64,000 nucleotides of DNA from Peptococcaceae bacterium BICA1-7 (GCA_000802095.1 JUEB01000015.1:62001-126000); one strand, 5' to 3'; counted from the first letter of the stretch, positions 52,901-59,169 are shown. The notes: generated by a model not told the origin, from the letters alone. A program made the numbers and translations.

Positions 52901-53580
52901 GGTCTCAGGCCACCACCCTGATGGTTACTGCAGCCAAACTGGATAGTGTGACATTGAGCGGATCGGGTATCTCGGTTTCGGCCATACGCCTGGTTGAACT
53001 CTTCATGCCGGTGCCTGCTTCCGGGCCGTTGCGCCTGATTATGGCCAAATTTCCAGCTAACGCGGCGGACACCCGGCATACTGTGGATATGCTTGCCTAT
53101 GAGGATACAGACCTCACCGGCTGGACCATCCGGGGCCATGCAGCCTTCCATCCGGAACAAACCTTCATCTATCGTGTTTTTAGCGGCGGAACCTTAAAGG
53201 CCAACCGGGTGGCCAGGATATACGCAGGGATGGCTTCAGGTATGCAGGACTCAGGGGTGGATTTATATTTCGGAGGTTTGAGCGGAAATGTTCCGTCCGA
53301 AGGGGCAGTGCTGCAACTGGTAGACCCAAATGGCAAAGTTCGGCATGAAACAGCGCTCCTGCCCAATTCCGCCTATGTTGGTGAGTATATGGCCCCGCCG
53401 CTCCCCAATAGCGATCATACCAAGGCCTTTATACTGGCAGGGGCGCCTCTGCAGTTTGGGTACTGGAGAATCAAGTTTAATTTCGCCCGCCATAAAGACT
53501 CATACCTGCCTATACTTACTGTGGGCGGGAGCTCTGAGCCTGAGGTGGCGGAAGTGAGGCTTCTGGCAGGCCATTTATGA
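46984..53580 (+). CDS. Giant beta-strand-rich protein, 2198 aa, unknown function
   Basis: The largest gene of the window; GTG 46984 follows AGGAGG, 11 bp after the previous stop. Residues 1-850 are built of alternating polar and hydrophobic strands (for example SFAVVLGSGQGVSGFNLEVE, GFSLEISRIGFGVFDDG, FAVGLGTTIGTNSDNGFIVH), similar in feel to large beta-groove or barrel proteins. About 860-1200 and 1390-1600 contain jelly-roll-like strands and proline hinges; a segment DFDLPDLPDLPDGPLKPP near 1420 is a linker. Around 1770-1840 lies the only clear long helix (QARQQQADVLKAYSDALDAI). The C-terminal 350 residues are again beta-rich. No signal peptide or membrane anchor. The long domain may belong to a DUF family of large bacterial proteins; I cannot name it. 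Confidence 0.85.
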   Translation: MLTATELEGKLLYPLGDVLESEPLASTLGGLKDAIAEAMDRLFFADPSFAWVDNGWLGSATLVVSEEVELSLPGLDSFAVVLGSGQGVSGFNLEVELVQDPVLTSFRVGVQQVEIKLRIGSDILRPVKPGTQEVDQDARGVDISLGAIDLTLDDEGPHFDFNAALSIPPCMIGSTGIILQIKQARWLTRSSENLPPNMPADFTGLFLDDVEVTIPGLPGTFRLDDAFIGTGGFSGKISETGLALTWDSAKKEFQGDLAGGLFGFQGGLKEVSLEFRQSMPTGCSITGDVFIPYLEKRVGLTLGLTGGGGLTAAAGVPFSTSTDPNDQSAAEAPGADEYLISVKLGDFFEFDVATLKFEVPFQGPAAVELSGRTQIKFSEKTPPISFKGLRIDSGGNVSISGGWLDLDRQELINFNGFSLEISRIGFGVFDDGRHWIGLNGGLHLAQGLPMGASVEGLRLSWDPKASRPFDTLSVSLDGIGLELTVQNVFSFAGEVAFFNDDQGKGFRGHVKLSLIQLKLTVDAEIVVGRSNDGITFFYFYLSVDLPTGIPLGNTGAAFFGFQGLLARHMAPNKRADEEWYYGWYLRSPKGATSGKKWGYERDAFAVGLGTTIGTNSDNGFIVHARVLLVIVLPGPRLLLEGKGNFIKQRGDSTMEGTFEALLALDFCAQLFQFNLAVTFKIQDLLDVTAGTDIAFSWAPTPPADWWHVYMGQKNPPEKRCRANLLSIVQGYSYFQLWRNRMLLGAWIGIEKDWKFGPVHAWVKASLEGEADVRYIAVPPSTERAIQFEAYLRLSGGAGLEVFGAGLSVLLDAQAMAKGPAPWFLSMNVHLEIRIDLWIDEWSWEKDLPLTWGDESVPLPQPVQPIVARIAWEHPKVMERADDRPAELEGAVIPPDARPVIIFDRPVRDLPGLGAPGIPNLAAEEVGKRKFSYQLHHLVLVRKDSRGEHLVGASGVLKVSRGLASLQGVSTLPDTGGSMLNIGEYPNLRVISNQNGQLVLSAPLPDGDYAYRMTGPLPKASVTIISASFSGYGTAEVTLGADPGLEADICAGGLLGAGDKQWTVVTHQGTTVVVRVEGDMPAAGAATLRALKSSTLEGVWLPAKDQQPEATKLMLGAKTPFTYFRNSFTEVIEGFDLHNPDYACGPQAEEEPICANFDDLPLGVLAGPFATELLTGEAQGENCVVMDGLFQAKPCLGVGVRYDQSWNGSGTVTLGFEPAVERVWVHCRTDEGGEVEVWSRGKLLGSAWVPHGQSAGVIDFSGEIDTIVIKGSLVYCHRVCFLPGWTCVDFDEQSFPQQSTGRQSYAGLYWDTPGTMLVTNGQLKVEPPPAKKPASKRKVIDMTALWSRQRFKVWPLIPENKEMAPRVIGIPWKAAVLEQQGRPLYIPGVGLASLASTRPNNISGRLNPSVDFDLPDLPDLPDGPLKPPQVTLVSLSIDLPQPVTRVLLDLGWSAFATAYAGSTVVDSAHGQSGGTLILRARSGWIGRVVLVAPFQLVLKSICYDAGEFGWLRFEQWSWRNSTLHSIEAFYQEDPVLQPGDYRLDVITAWDDENDSRPPETSLTSAQFTVGPPPGLGAVAQPQSRPGEPSPGTAPQKYPEGGPLADLRLYVAKTLPADGQRPFYRSYDLSIEFNENYITRMYLGARAPLSIRVFDSSGQERRPAAPVVWGSGHTVALSAEEVVWTKTLHNDGSRRCASIDMEDVVRDERASLGSGELMAPAMIHTGIVSSAGKNLYRFEFTTSRYADFRSQINDFDGQCRAAAGEITSIMIPSAVFQARQQQADVLKAYSDALDAINTGNPPAAEFEKYHLAQDSLVQAQASLRLAEQQAFEYLWSQCSLGGIADLPDRLEVSALSGGFVLQSPEPMHFERLSVTVDRCSAPPLRQRQITFGADFGGPDMGDFSYAGLEWSTNLELEAKNGAMRTRLAQPWTLTLKVSHAVSVEIDLTLEAGVTATLHGQGTAVLTDASATAAGGSQATTLMVTAAKLDSVTLSGSGISVSAIRLVELFMPVPASGPLRLIMAKFPANAADTRHTVDMLAYEDTDLTGWTIRGHAAFHPEQTFIYRVFSGGTLKANRVARIYAGMASGMQDSGVDLYFGGLSGNVPSEGAVLQLVDPNGKVRHETALLPNSAYVGEYMAPPLPNSDHTKAFILAGAPLQFGYWRIKFNFARHKDSYLPILTVGGSSEPEVAEVRLLAGHL

Positions 53581-53676
53581 CCGAAGGCAAGGGCACAGAG
53601 CATTATCCTGTAAGCCCAGCCTGGTCAGATGCACTTTAGAGCTGCTGCAAAAGGCTTTCGGGTTTTTATGAAAGTA

Positions 53677-53704
53677 AAGGCTCAAACAAAATAGTTTGAG
53701 CCTT
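53677..53704 (+). terminator. Hairpin after the large-gene operon
   Basis: AAGGCTCAAAC / GTTTGAGCCTT, an 11-bp perfect stem with a 6-nt loop, about 100 bp after the giant gene. The T tract is weak. Confidence 0.5.
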
Positions 53705-53712
53705 CACTAGCT

Positions 53713-53823
53713 TTTCGCACTAACATTTACCCTCACTTCTATATGACCAAAGCCGCGTCGCCTCATCTTAAAACAGGCAGCTCCATAATTAATACCGCTT
53801 CCATAACCGCCTTTTATGGGGGA
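53713..53823 (+). pseudogene. Fragment of a short-chain dehydrogenase (YhdF type)
   Basis: The frame reads [19 protein letters not shown], then [17 protein letters not shown], the centre of a classical short-chain dehydrogenase including the catalytic-serine strand (NTASITA). Nothing before or after belongs to such an enzyme: no NAD-binding glycine motif and no YxxxK. It is a remnant of about 37 codons. Confidence 0.7.
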
Positions 53824-53867
53824 GAATACATGTTAACGGTCCCTACGACATGTCCCTATGGCGGATT

Positions 53868-53926
53868 TGAAAACCGGCTATCTCTTTTACGAGAAGGCCG
53901 GTTTTCTACTGGAGGCAACACCCGAA
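53868..53926 (-). pseudogene. tRNA-Cys 3'-end remnant with terminator, copy A
   Basis: Minus strand: ATTCGGGTGTTGCCTCCA (a tRNA acceptor/T-arm 3' end with the U discriminator and CCA typical of tRNA-Cys, at about 53909-53926) followed by GTAGAAAACCGGCC and a hairpin AAAACCGG / CCGGTTTT. The same unit occurs at 54236 and 56637. No tRNA body precedes it. Confidence 0.6.
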
Positions 53927-53946
53927 TAATTACTCCAGGGCTTTTT

Positions 53947-54066
53947 TTAGTTCTTCTCTCCGTAGAACCCGCCGCCAAAGCCGCTGCCAAAGACAAGCAG
54001 GATGAGTATTAAGAAAAGGATGAAACTGGGATCTGAACCGATTCCGCCACCAACACCAAAACCCAT
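53947..54066 (-). CDS. YjcZ-like small spore membrane protein
   Basis: A 39-aa peptide: glycine-rich start [10 protein letters not shown], one hydrophobic helix [16 protein letters not shown], and GGGFYGEKN at the end. This is the layout of YjcZ-family sporulation peptides, common in many copies in Bacillota spore formers. ATG 54066 follows AAGGAGG. It sits between tRNA-Cys remnants A and B. Function unknown; spore coat or membrane association is likely. Confidence 0.8.
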   Translation of the reverse strand: MGFGVGGGIGSDPSFILFLILILLVFGSGFGGGFYGEKN

Positions 54067-54235
54067 TAAGATTCCTCCTTCCGTAAGCTATTTTATATCC
54101 TATGGAATTAAGGGGAAAAGTGTTCTTGTTTAGCCGTTAGAAAAAAAGGGACAACCTTTATATGCAAAGGGGCTATACCAGCCTATGACATATCAACAGG
54201 CTGGCCACGGCATATTACTGGAGCATTAAATAATA

Positions 54236-54335
54236 AAAACCGGCTATCTTTAAAGAAGGCCGGTTTTTTACTGGAGGATATACCCAGATTGGAACTGGGA
54301 ATGGTGTGGATTAAAATGTGCAATAAGTATTTGGA
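54236..54335 (-). pseudogene. tRNA-Cys-like remnant with terminator, copy B
   Basis: Minus strand: TTGCACATTTTAA, then CATTCCCAGTTCCAATCTGG and GTATATCCTCCAGTA, then the hairpin ACCGGC...GCCGGT with a T tract. T-arm and acceptor 3' end are recognisable but the acceptor is mutated (TATATCC for TGTTGCC) and the anticodon and D arms are lost. Confidence 0.6.
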
Positions 54336-54374
54336 GCATAAGGTTGTTCCACATGCAAAGAATTTAATTCATAA

Positions 54375-55316
54375 TCAGTTAATTATACTTATCATAATAC
54401 TTACAATAGGAATAGTAATTATACTTGCTAATGTAGTAACAAAAATTATTTCTGTGGCAAATTCATCATCCGATTGATATGCTTTGGCAACCATGGCAAC
54501 TGTGGTCATAGACGGTAGCCCAACAATCAGTGTTAAAATGGTTCTTGGAATCTGTGGCAATAAAAAGCCTAAGAAATAATAGACAATAACTGGCAAAACA
54601 AGCATTTTAATTGCAGTTACTGCAAATATGCTTTGTTTTTTAATGGTTTTTCCCACTGCAACGTAAGCCAGAGAACCGCCTAAATATATTAGAGTTAAAT
54701 ATTTAGCGGTACCGCCTATACCAGAAATTGTATCCATTAGTAAATTAGGTATTGGAATTCTAAAAAACATTATTGTAAAAGCAATAAGTAATGCAACAGT
54801 AGTTGGGTTCACCATGTTTTTTATAGCATTCCAGGAAGTTGAGTTTTCCTTATGTCTGCTACATAGGTAAACGCCTAATGTCCATAACAGTGCCATATCC
54901 ACTAAGGTGAATACAGAAATACAAACTTGAGCAACAGGGTCTTTGAAAATTTCAAGTATAAGGGGTATCCCCATAAAGCCCATATTACCAAAAGTTGCCA
55001 GAGCAATAAAAACATTTGCGGTCTTACCTTTAAGTCTGAACAGTTTACTGATTACTATTCCGTTAAGTATAAGGAGGCAAAAACATAGTACCACGCCTAT
55101 GGCAAATCTGCCGCTGATTAAAAATTCCTCCACTGTAACCCCTTCAGCTACAATACTAAATATTAATGCAGGAAGAATTATTCTTACTATAAGCCGAGAC
55201 AGATCATCCAGCCCACTTTTTGTTAAAACCTTTGTTTTTGCTGAAATAAAGCCTATAGCCATAAGTATTGCAAATATAGTCACCTGATTAACTACAACAA
55301 CTACTTGCCCTGACAT
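54375..55316 (-). CDS. AEC-family (auxin efflux carrier-like) permease
   Basis: Membrane protein of 313 aa with ten hydrophobic segments. Family features: AIGFISAKTKVLTKSGLDDL near the start, LPALIFSIVAEG, and ATFGNMGFMGIPLI around residue 110, and the second-half LPSMTTVAMVAKAYQSDDEFA. Bacterial AEC proteins carry malate, malonate or lactate. ATG 55316 has a weak GGAGAAGG site. The gene is AT-rich compared with the large-gene block next to it and stands alone between tRNA remnants B and C. Confidence 0.9.
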   Translation of the reverse strand: MSGQVVVVVNQVTIFAILMAIGFISAKTKVLTKSGLDDLSRLIVRIILPALIFSIVAEGVTVEEFLISGRFAIGVVLCFCLLILNGIVISKLFRLKGKTANVFIALATFGNMGFMGIPLILEIFKDPVAQVCISVFTLVDMALLWTLGVYLCSRHKENSTSWNAIKNMVNPTTVALLIAFTIMFFRIPIPNLLMDTISGIGGTAKYLTLIYLGGSLAYVAVGKTIKKQSIFAVTAIKMLVLPVIVYYFLGFLLPQIPRTILTLIVGLPSMTTVAMVAKAYQSDDEFATEIIFVTTLASIITIPIVSIMISIIN

Positions 55317-55514
55317 TTACCTTCTCCCATGTTTATATGCGTTTAATTAAAAATACTAGGATCATGAAAGCATGAATATAGCGCAATCATAAAATTCTTT
55401 ATCAAAATTTAAAAACCCTTTTTAATCTTGAAAATAATGCCGCAGTATCTCTGTAATGCTCATTTTTTTACATTTCTACAATCTTATTTTGCTCCAGTCT
55501 GTCAACCGAATATC

Positions 55515-55545
55515 AAAAAAGCGGAAGGAATTAATCCCTCCGCTG
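55515..55545 (-). terminator. Terminator after the AraC/GyrI-like gene
   Basis: AGCGGAAGG / CCCTCCGCT stem; on the minus strand it ends in TTTTTT. It lies about 80 bp after the stop at 55624. Confidence 0.75.
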
Positions 55546-55623
55546 TCGCTATTCCCTTGTCAACATGTCTTTTATGCACAGAAGCGTAATGAATTATCAC
55601 AGATCTCCATGAGAATACAGCAA

Positions 55624-56541
55624 TTATTCTTGGTTTAGCAGTCTCACCGGTCTTGCTTCTATATAACCTCTGTACCCCATTGGTGCAAGCTGGAATCTTG
55701 GCCCATCTTCATCAGCCCATTTAAAGCCATAGATCTCAGGATTATAGTTCTTCATAACTTCCCATAGTTCTTCTATTGCTTCACCAAATTCTTTGTCATC
55801 AAAAGGCTGCCCCTGGAAAACCATCATCTTGCACGGCGGAAGGTCAATCAATTCAAAACCTTCCGGGTTTTCTCCCGCATAATCAGCTGGAACTTCGACA
55901 CCTTGAGCATATATTGATGTGCCTGGGGCGCGTAGGTTTTCCGGCATCCACATTCCTATAGGCTCATAAATGGCTTCTTTTATATTGGACAGCACATCCC
56001 ATACATCACATCCTACTTCCTCGCAGTATTCAAAATAATGCTTGGCGTTAATACCACGTTTTAAGAGTACTTTTCTTGCGGGACGATCAACTACCTGAAC
56101 AAATACGGTTTTTACATTAGAATATTTAGGCACTTTCTTCTCTCCTTTTTGTAGTGTAAGGTAATAGTCACGGACGCTGTTGGGAATAAAAAGCTTGTGT
56201 AGAGGCGGACTTTCGCATCTGCAATAATATTGAGGTGTCATACCAAACTGCTTTGAAAAAGCCCGTGTAAAGCCTTCATGTGAATCGAATACAAAATCGA
56301 AAGCTATGTCGATTATTCTTACATGCTTATTTCGCAGCTTAACAGCCGCCTGGGACAGCCGAAGCGCCCGAATGTATTCAAATGGCGTTTTGCCTGTTAA
56401 TTCCTTAAATATTCTTGCAGAGTGCCACGGTGAATACCTTGCTGCACTTGCAAGCATATGAAGAGTTATTGGTTCGTTTAAATGCTTATCAATATATTCT
56501 TGCATGTGTTGAACAGCTTTTATCTTTTCCCAACGCTCCAT
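55624..56541 (-). CDS. AraC-family regulator with GyrI-like effector domain
   Basis: Regulator of 305 aa. The N-terminal ~105 residues are the AraC DNA-binding unit (PITLHMLASAARYSPWHSAR, then HVRIIDIAFDFVFDSHEGF). Residues 145-300 form a GyrI/SOUL-like ligand domain ending in FQLAPMGYRGYIEARPV. This order matches the SoxS/Rob-like multidrug-sensing regulators of Bacillota. ATG 56541 follows GGGGAGG. No obvious target gene is adjacent; the AEC permease downstream is separated by a terminator. Confidence 0.88.
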   Translation of the reverse strand: MERWEKIKAVQHMQEYIDKHLNEPITLHMLASAARYSPWHSARIFKELTGKTPFEYIRALRLSQAAVKLRNKHVRIIDIAFDFVFDSHEGFTRAFSKQFGMTPQYYCRCESPPLHKLFIPNSVRDYYLTLQKGEKKVPKYSNVKTVFVQVVDRPARKVLLKRGINAKHYFEYCEEVGCDVWDVLSNIKEAIYEPIGMWMPENLRAPGTSIYAQGVEVPADYAGENPEGFELIDLPPCKMMVFQGQPFDDKEFGEAIEELWEVMKNYNPEIYGFKWADEDGPRFQLAPMGYRGYIEARPVRLLNQE

Positions 56542-56636
56542 GTTCTCACCTCCCCGCTAAAAGGATAGCACGAAAAGCTAAAAACTTGCTTGACCTGTTT
56601 TGCTAATACATCTCTCCGCCCCTGAGACAGGACTAA

Positions 56637-56755
56637 AAAAACGGCTATCTCTTTTTCGAAGGCCGGTTTTCTACTAAGGCAACACCTGTATTCGAGCTGG
56701 GAATGGAGGATTGGTATACCTACTGCCGTAACATTTTTAAAATGTGCAACAGAGT
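56637..56755 (-). pseudogene. Degenerate tRNA-Cys gene with terminator, copy C
   Basis: This is the most complete of the remnants. Minus strand: ACGGCAGTAGGTATACC (anticodon-arm region), TCCTCCATTCCCAGCTCGAA (variable loop and T arm) and ACAGGTGTTGCCT (acceptor 3' side), then GTAGAAAACCGGCC and a T-rich hairpin end. The GCA anticodon is gone and the 5' half is unrecognisable apart from TTGCACATTTTAA, shared with copy B. Confidence 0.6.
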
Positions 56756-56839
56756 TTCACACAATAACGGGAATCAAAATTGAATTTTTTCTTAAAAAAA
56801 AGGAAAAATATAAAAAATAGAATCAGGAGGTGTTTTAAA

Positions 56840-57055
56840 TTGAGCCATATTTCAACTGCCGAAAAGCTTCAGCTCCGGGAATTATTGCAGATGGAAACAA
56901 ATTCTGTTGCTAAAGCAAAGGCAACGCAAGCACTGATTCAGGATGATGAGATGCTAACCTTGGCTAAATCTGGAATTCAGGCCAGTGAAGCCCGAATAAA
57001 AAATCTGCAAAAATTTATTAGCGAAAACAATATTGTTTCTATGGAGGTGCACTGA
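56840..57055 (+). CDS. Small helical protein, probable spore-coat partner
   Basis: A 71-aa, all-helical protein (MSHISTAEKLQLRELLQMET... ASEARIKNLQKFI). TTG 56840 follows AGGAGG 8 nt upstream; upstream extension is unlikely. Its stop overlaps the start of the CotF-like gene by one base, so the two are cotranslated. Such short helical proteins often accompany Coat F genes in spore formers. I infer a spore-coat role from this pairing only. Confidence 0.75.
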   Translation: MSHISTAEKLQLRELLQMETNSVAKAKATQALIQDDEMLTLAKSGIQASEARIKNLQKFISENNIVSMEVH

Positions 57056-57363
57056 TGGCCAACCTATTTCAAAATATAATGGGCAATGATGATGACTTCA
57101 AGATAAACGACCAAGTAATAGCCAATGATGCGTTAGCCGGTTTAAAAGGCGCCTCCATGGCTTATCTCGGTGCAACGCTGGAATCTTCAACCCCAGAGGT
57201 GAGAAGAATGTACAGCGATTTTTTAACCCAGTGCGTCATGGCCCACGAAGGAATGACTGGACTAGCTATTAAGAAAGGTTGGTATAAGCCATACCTTGCA
57301 CCGGAAGAACAGATAACGGAAACTTTTAAACAAGCCCAATGGGTACTAAACACAAATACTTAG
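57055..57363 (+). CDS. Coat F-family spore coat protein
   Basis: A 102-aa protein matching the Coat F domain: NDQVIANDALAGLKGASMAYL, then VRRMYSDFLTQCVMAHEGMT and a C-terminal KKGWYKPYLAPEEQ. The ferritin-like helical fold is typical. ATG 57055 follows GGAGGTG within the preceding gene. It supports a spore-forming host. A terminator follows 12 bp after the stop. Confidence 0.88.
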   Translation: MANLFQNIMGNDDDFKINDQVIANDALAGLKGASMAYLGATLESSTPEVRRMYSDFLTQCVMAHEGMTGLAIKKGWYKPYLAPEEQITETFKQAQWVLNTNT

Positions 57364-57375
57364 GAACTAAGGACT

Positions 57376-57408
57376 AACCTCCGGCTTAGTTGTAGCTGGG
57401 GGTTTTTT
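57376..57408 (+). terminator. Terminator of the CotF-like operon
   Basis: AACCTCC...GGGGGTT stem with a pyrimidine-rich loop and six T. Confidence 0.75.
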
Positions 57409-57556
57409 ACTTATAAGACGAATGGTGCCAGGCGATTAACTTATTAACTTATTCTAGATTATGCAGACACCTCTTGTTAGAATAGTAGCAGGTATGTAAA
57501 ATTATGGCAAGAGAGGGAAGATCCCCTGCTGCCAGTCCTCTGCCCCCAAAAACAAA

Positions 57557-57584
57557 AATCACCTACTTCTTACAGTAGGTGATT
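57557..57584 (-). terminator. Terminator beside the tRNA-Cys 3' end
   Basis: AATCACCTAC / GTAGGTGATT with a T-rich tail on the minus strand. It lies about 35 bp beyond the tRNA-Cys 3'-end sequence at 57619-57639, where a tRNA gene's own terminator would be. Confidence 0.65.
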
Positions 57585-57618
57585 CGCTATCCCTTGGTAC
57601 TCAAGGGCTTTAGCTCTT

Positions 57619-57639
57619 TGGAGGCGACACCCGGATTTG
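57619..57639 (-). other. Putative attachment site: 3' end of a tRNA-Cys gene
   Basis: On the minus strand the sequence ends AATCCGGGTGTCGCCTCCA, the T-arm 3' half, acceptor strand and CCA of a tRNA-Cys. The base-paired remainder of the tRNA is absent upstream: only TTTGAACA matches for a few bases. A 3'-terminal tRNA fragment at a sharp change of gene content is the usual scar left by a site-specific integrase. The intact tRNA would lie at the other end of the element, beyond 64000. Confidence 0.6.
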
Positions 57640-57788
57640 TTCAAATATCCTAATTAGGCAGCCAGTTAATATAAGAAGAAAAAAACCTTATAGGAAGCGG
57701 GTTTAAGTGTATAAGAATGATTTACTTGGCCTTTTTTATAGACGGGCAACTCTGGCCACCAGATATCCAGTGTCTATTTCTATACTGT

Positions 57789-57989
57789 CTAGTTTTTTTC
57801 AATAACCTGATTCACTTTTTCTTCCCGAACTTTGTCGGCATCAAAAAGCACTCGTATTTTATCAATGACTTCGCTCTCCATGCGGAGTTCCAGCTTGTCA
57901 ACCTTGGAATCTAATCTTTGTTGACCATCTTTTAGACTCTTTAGTTCGCCTGTTATGGCTTGATGGCTTCCCTGATGTTTTTTAACGCT
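57789..57989 (-). pseudogene. Fragment of a coiled-coil phage/ICE-type protein
   Basis: The minus-strand frame reads SLKDGQQRLDSKVDKLELRM, then ESEVIDKIRVLFDADK, a coiled coil resembling the C-terminal part of hypothetical proteins often found beside XRE regulators. No start codon or ribosome site is present and a stop lies just upstream; it overlaps the end of the HicB-like frame in another frame, as if joined by deletion. Confidence 0.5.
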
Positions 57990-58090
57990 TCATTTTCTGT
58001 TTCCCCCTGAGAAATGCAACCTGGTATAATGGGGCATTCAGCTATAAAGTAACCGTCCTCACCGTGACAAACAGTTACAGGAAATTTCAT
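57953..58090 (-). pseudogene. HicB-type antitoxin, probably truncated
   Basis: The 45-aa frame has the HicB pattern: MKFPVTVCHGEDGYFIAECP, IIPGCISQGETENEALKNI, REAI. ATG 58090 follows GGAGTG. HicB antitoxins normally run 70 or more residues with a DNA-binding tail; here the protein stops after KP. No HicA toxin gene is visible on either side. It may be an orphan antitoxin fragment or a short functional HicB-like protein. Confidence 0.65.
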
Positions 58091-58145
58091 AATTAATTTC
58101 ACTCCTTCCTATCCAATAGTTGGGAAAGTTGCTTTGAATCTATTT

Positions 58146-58658
58146 TTAAGTTCTTCCCAATTTTTTATTTAACTTCTCAGTGAGCTCTTGTTTCTCCTCT
58201 TCCGAATATTTACCCCGTTCCTCCTCCGGAAGCAAATCTTCATCAACCCATCGAGTTTGACCTTCGCCTTTTCCAATGCCATATCTTTTCTTTAATTGAT
58301 CAGTGATATTATCCAAGGCCAGATTTAAGGAAACAATCCATTCTTCAATTACTTCATTTGTATAGCCAGCATTCCTCATGTCTTGAATCATTCGGATCAG
58401 GGCTTGATTTTTGGGGTCTATGGCAAATTGGGCAATGTCGGGAGGTACACTTGTTGGCAATTCCGTGTCAGCGAAGAACTGACCCATAGTAATATTAAAA
58501 ACTTTACATATAGCATCCAAATCGTTAAAAGAAGGCAATCTTCTCCCCAGCTCAATATGGCTTATATATCCCTGTGTTACCCCTATCGCTTCCGCAAGAT
58601 CATTTTGACTAAATCCCTTCATCTGCCTAAAGTTAACTACCCTTTCACCTATGCTCAT
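58146..58658 (-). CDS. XRE-family regulator (repressor type), 170 aa
   Basis: DNA-binding protein with an N-terminal HTH_3 domain (GFSQNDLAEAIGVTQGYISH, then IELGRRLPSFNDLDAICKVF) and a charged helical C-terminal half without a recognisable protease domain. ATG 58658 follows GAGAGGAAG. It is transcribed away from a small XRE protein gene at 58.8 kb, with two palindromic sites between them, as in phage-type switches. Confidence 0.9.
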   Translation of the reverse strand: MSIGERVVNFRQMKGFSQNDLAEAIGVTQGYISHIELGRRLPSFNDLDAICKVFNITMGQFFADTELPTSVPPDIAQFAIDPKNQALIRMIQDMRNAGYTNEVIEEWIVSLNLALDNITDQLKKRYGIGKGEGQTRWVDEDLLPEEERGKYSEEEKQELTEKLNKKLGRT

Positions 58659-58683
58659 AATAACTTCCTCTCAAAAGAGATAT

Positions 58684-58766
58684 TACACAGTGTATTATAT
58701 CACGCAAAACATATTTAAAAAACATTACAATGTGTATTGACTTGGGAATACTAATTGTATTATTAT
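58684..58766. promoter_or_regulatory. Divergent XRE promoter/operator region
   Basis: TACACAGTGTA (58684-58694) is a perfect palindrome and TACAATGTGTA (58726-58736) a close copy, 42 bp apart. The second abuts a plus-strand promoter TTGACT (58737-58742), 18-bp spacer, TATTAT (58761-58766) for the small XRE gene. These are likely binding sites of one or both XRE proteins. Confidence 0.6.
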
Positions 58767-58789
58767 GGTTTCAGACAGGAGGTGTTCTC

Positions 58790-58999
58790 GTGAAACTAAA
58801 GGAATTTCGTGAGCGCGCCGGGCTTTCACAGTCTGAACTTGCTTCGAGAGTCGGCGTAACTCAAGGGTTTATTAGTCATATAGAACTCGGGATAAGAGAA
58901 CCTACGCTTAAATTAATAAGAAAACTGGCTGAGGCTGTGGAGGTTAGTGTTTCAGAGCTTGTTGACGATAACACCAAGGACAAAGCTTCCGGCGAATAG
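58790..58999 (+). CDS. Small XRE-family regulator, 69 aa
   Basis: The protein is little more than one HTH_3 domain: ERAGLSQSELASRVGVTQGF, then ISHIELGIREPTLKLIRKLA and VSVSELVDD. GTG 58790 follows AGGAGGTG. Its recognition helix is nearly identical to that of the divergent 170-aa XRE protein (GVTQG-ISHIELG), so both may bind the same sites. Cro-like role by analogy. Confidence 0.88.
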   Translation: MKLKEFRERAGLSQSELASRVGVTQGFISHIELGIREPTLKLIRKLAEAVEVSVSELVDDNTKDKASGE

Positions 59000-59010
59000 G
59001 TGGTGTACAG

Positions 59011-59169
59011 ATGATACCAAAAATTAAAGTGGTTCAAACAGACATTCCGGTTCCGGCCAGTGCTTACCGCTTGGGCATGGAAACTCTGGCCAGGCTGATT
59101 GTCCGGTCGGTAAAAGAGGAAACGGAAAAGCAAAGTCAGCAAAAAGCCGAAAAAAACCAAGCCAGCTAA
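59011..59169 (+). CDS. Hypothetical protein, 52 aa
   Basis: ATG 59011 follows GGTGG, 11 bp after the small XRE stop. The peptide has a hydrophobic/basic first half (KVVQTDIPVPASAYRLG, ARLIVRSVK) and a Gln/Lys/Glu-rich tail. No family recognised. The close spacing suggests cotranscription with the XRE gene. The 220 bp after it show no gene. Confidence 0.55.
   Translation: MIPKIKVVQTDIPVPASAYRLGMETLARLIVRSVKEETEKQSQQKAEKNQAS

Noticed and set aside
40957-53580. Tailocin or contractile injection system
   Set aside because: No sheath, tube, baseplate or AAA-ATPase gene is present; size and beta-richness alone are not enough.
53743-54012. An 89-codon frame taken as an intact gene
   Set aside because: Only its first part is a dehydrogenase fragment; the rest crosses tRNA remnant A and runs antisense to the YjcZ-like gene.
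54289-54477. A 62-codon membrane-like frame
   Set aside because: It starts inside tRNA remnant B and runs antisense to the end of the AEC permease gene.
57619-57639. An intact tRNA-Cys gene
   Set aside because: Only the 3' end is present; no D arm, anticodon arm or acceptor 5' strand can be formed.
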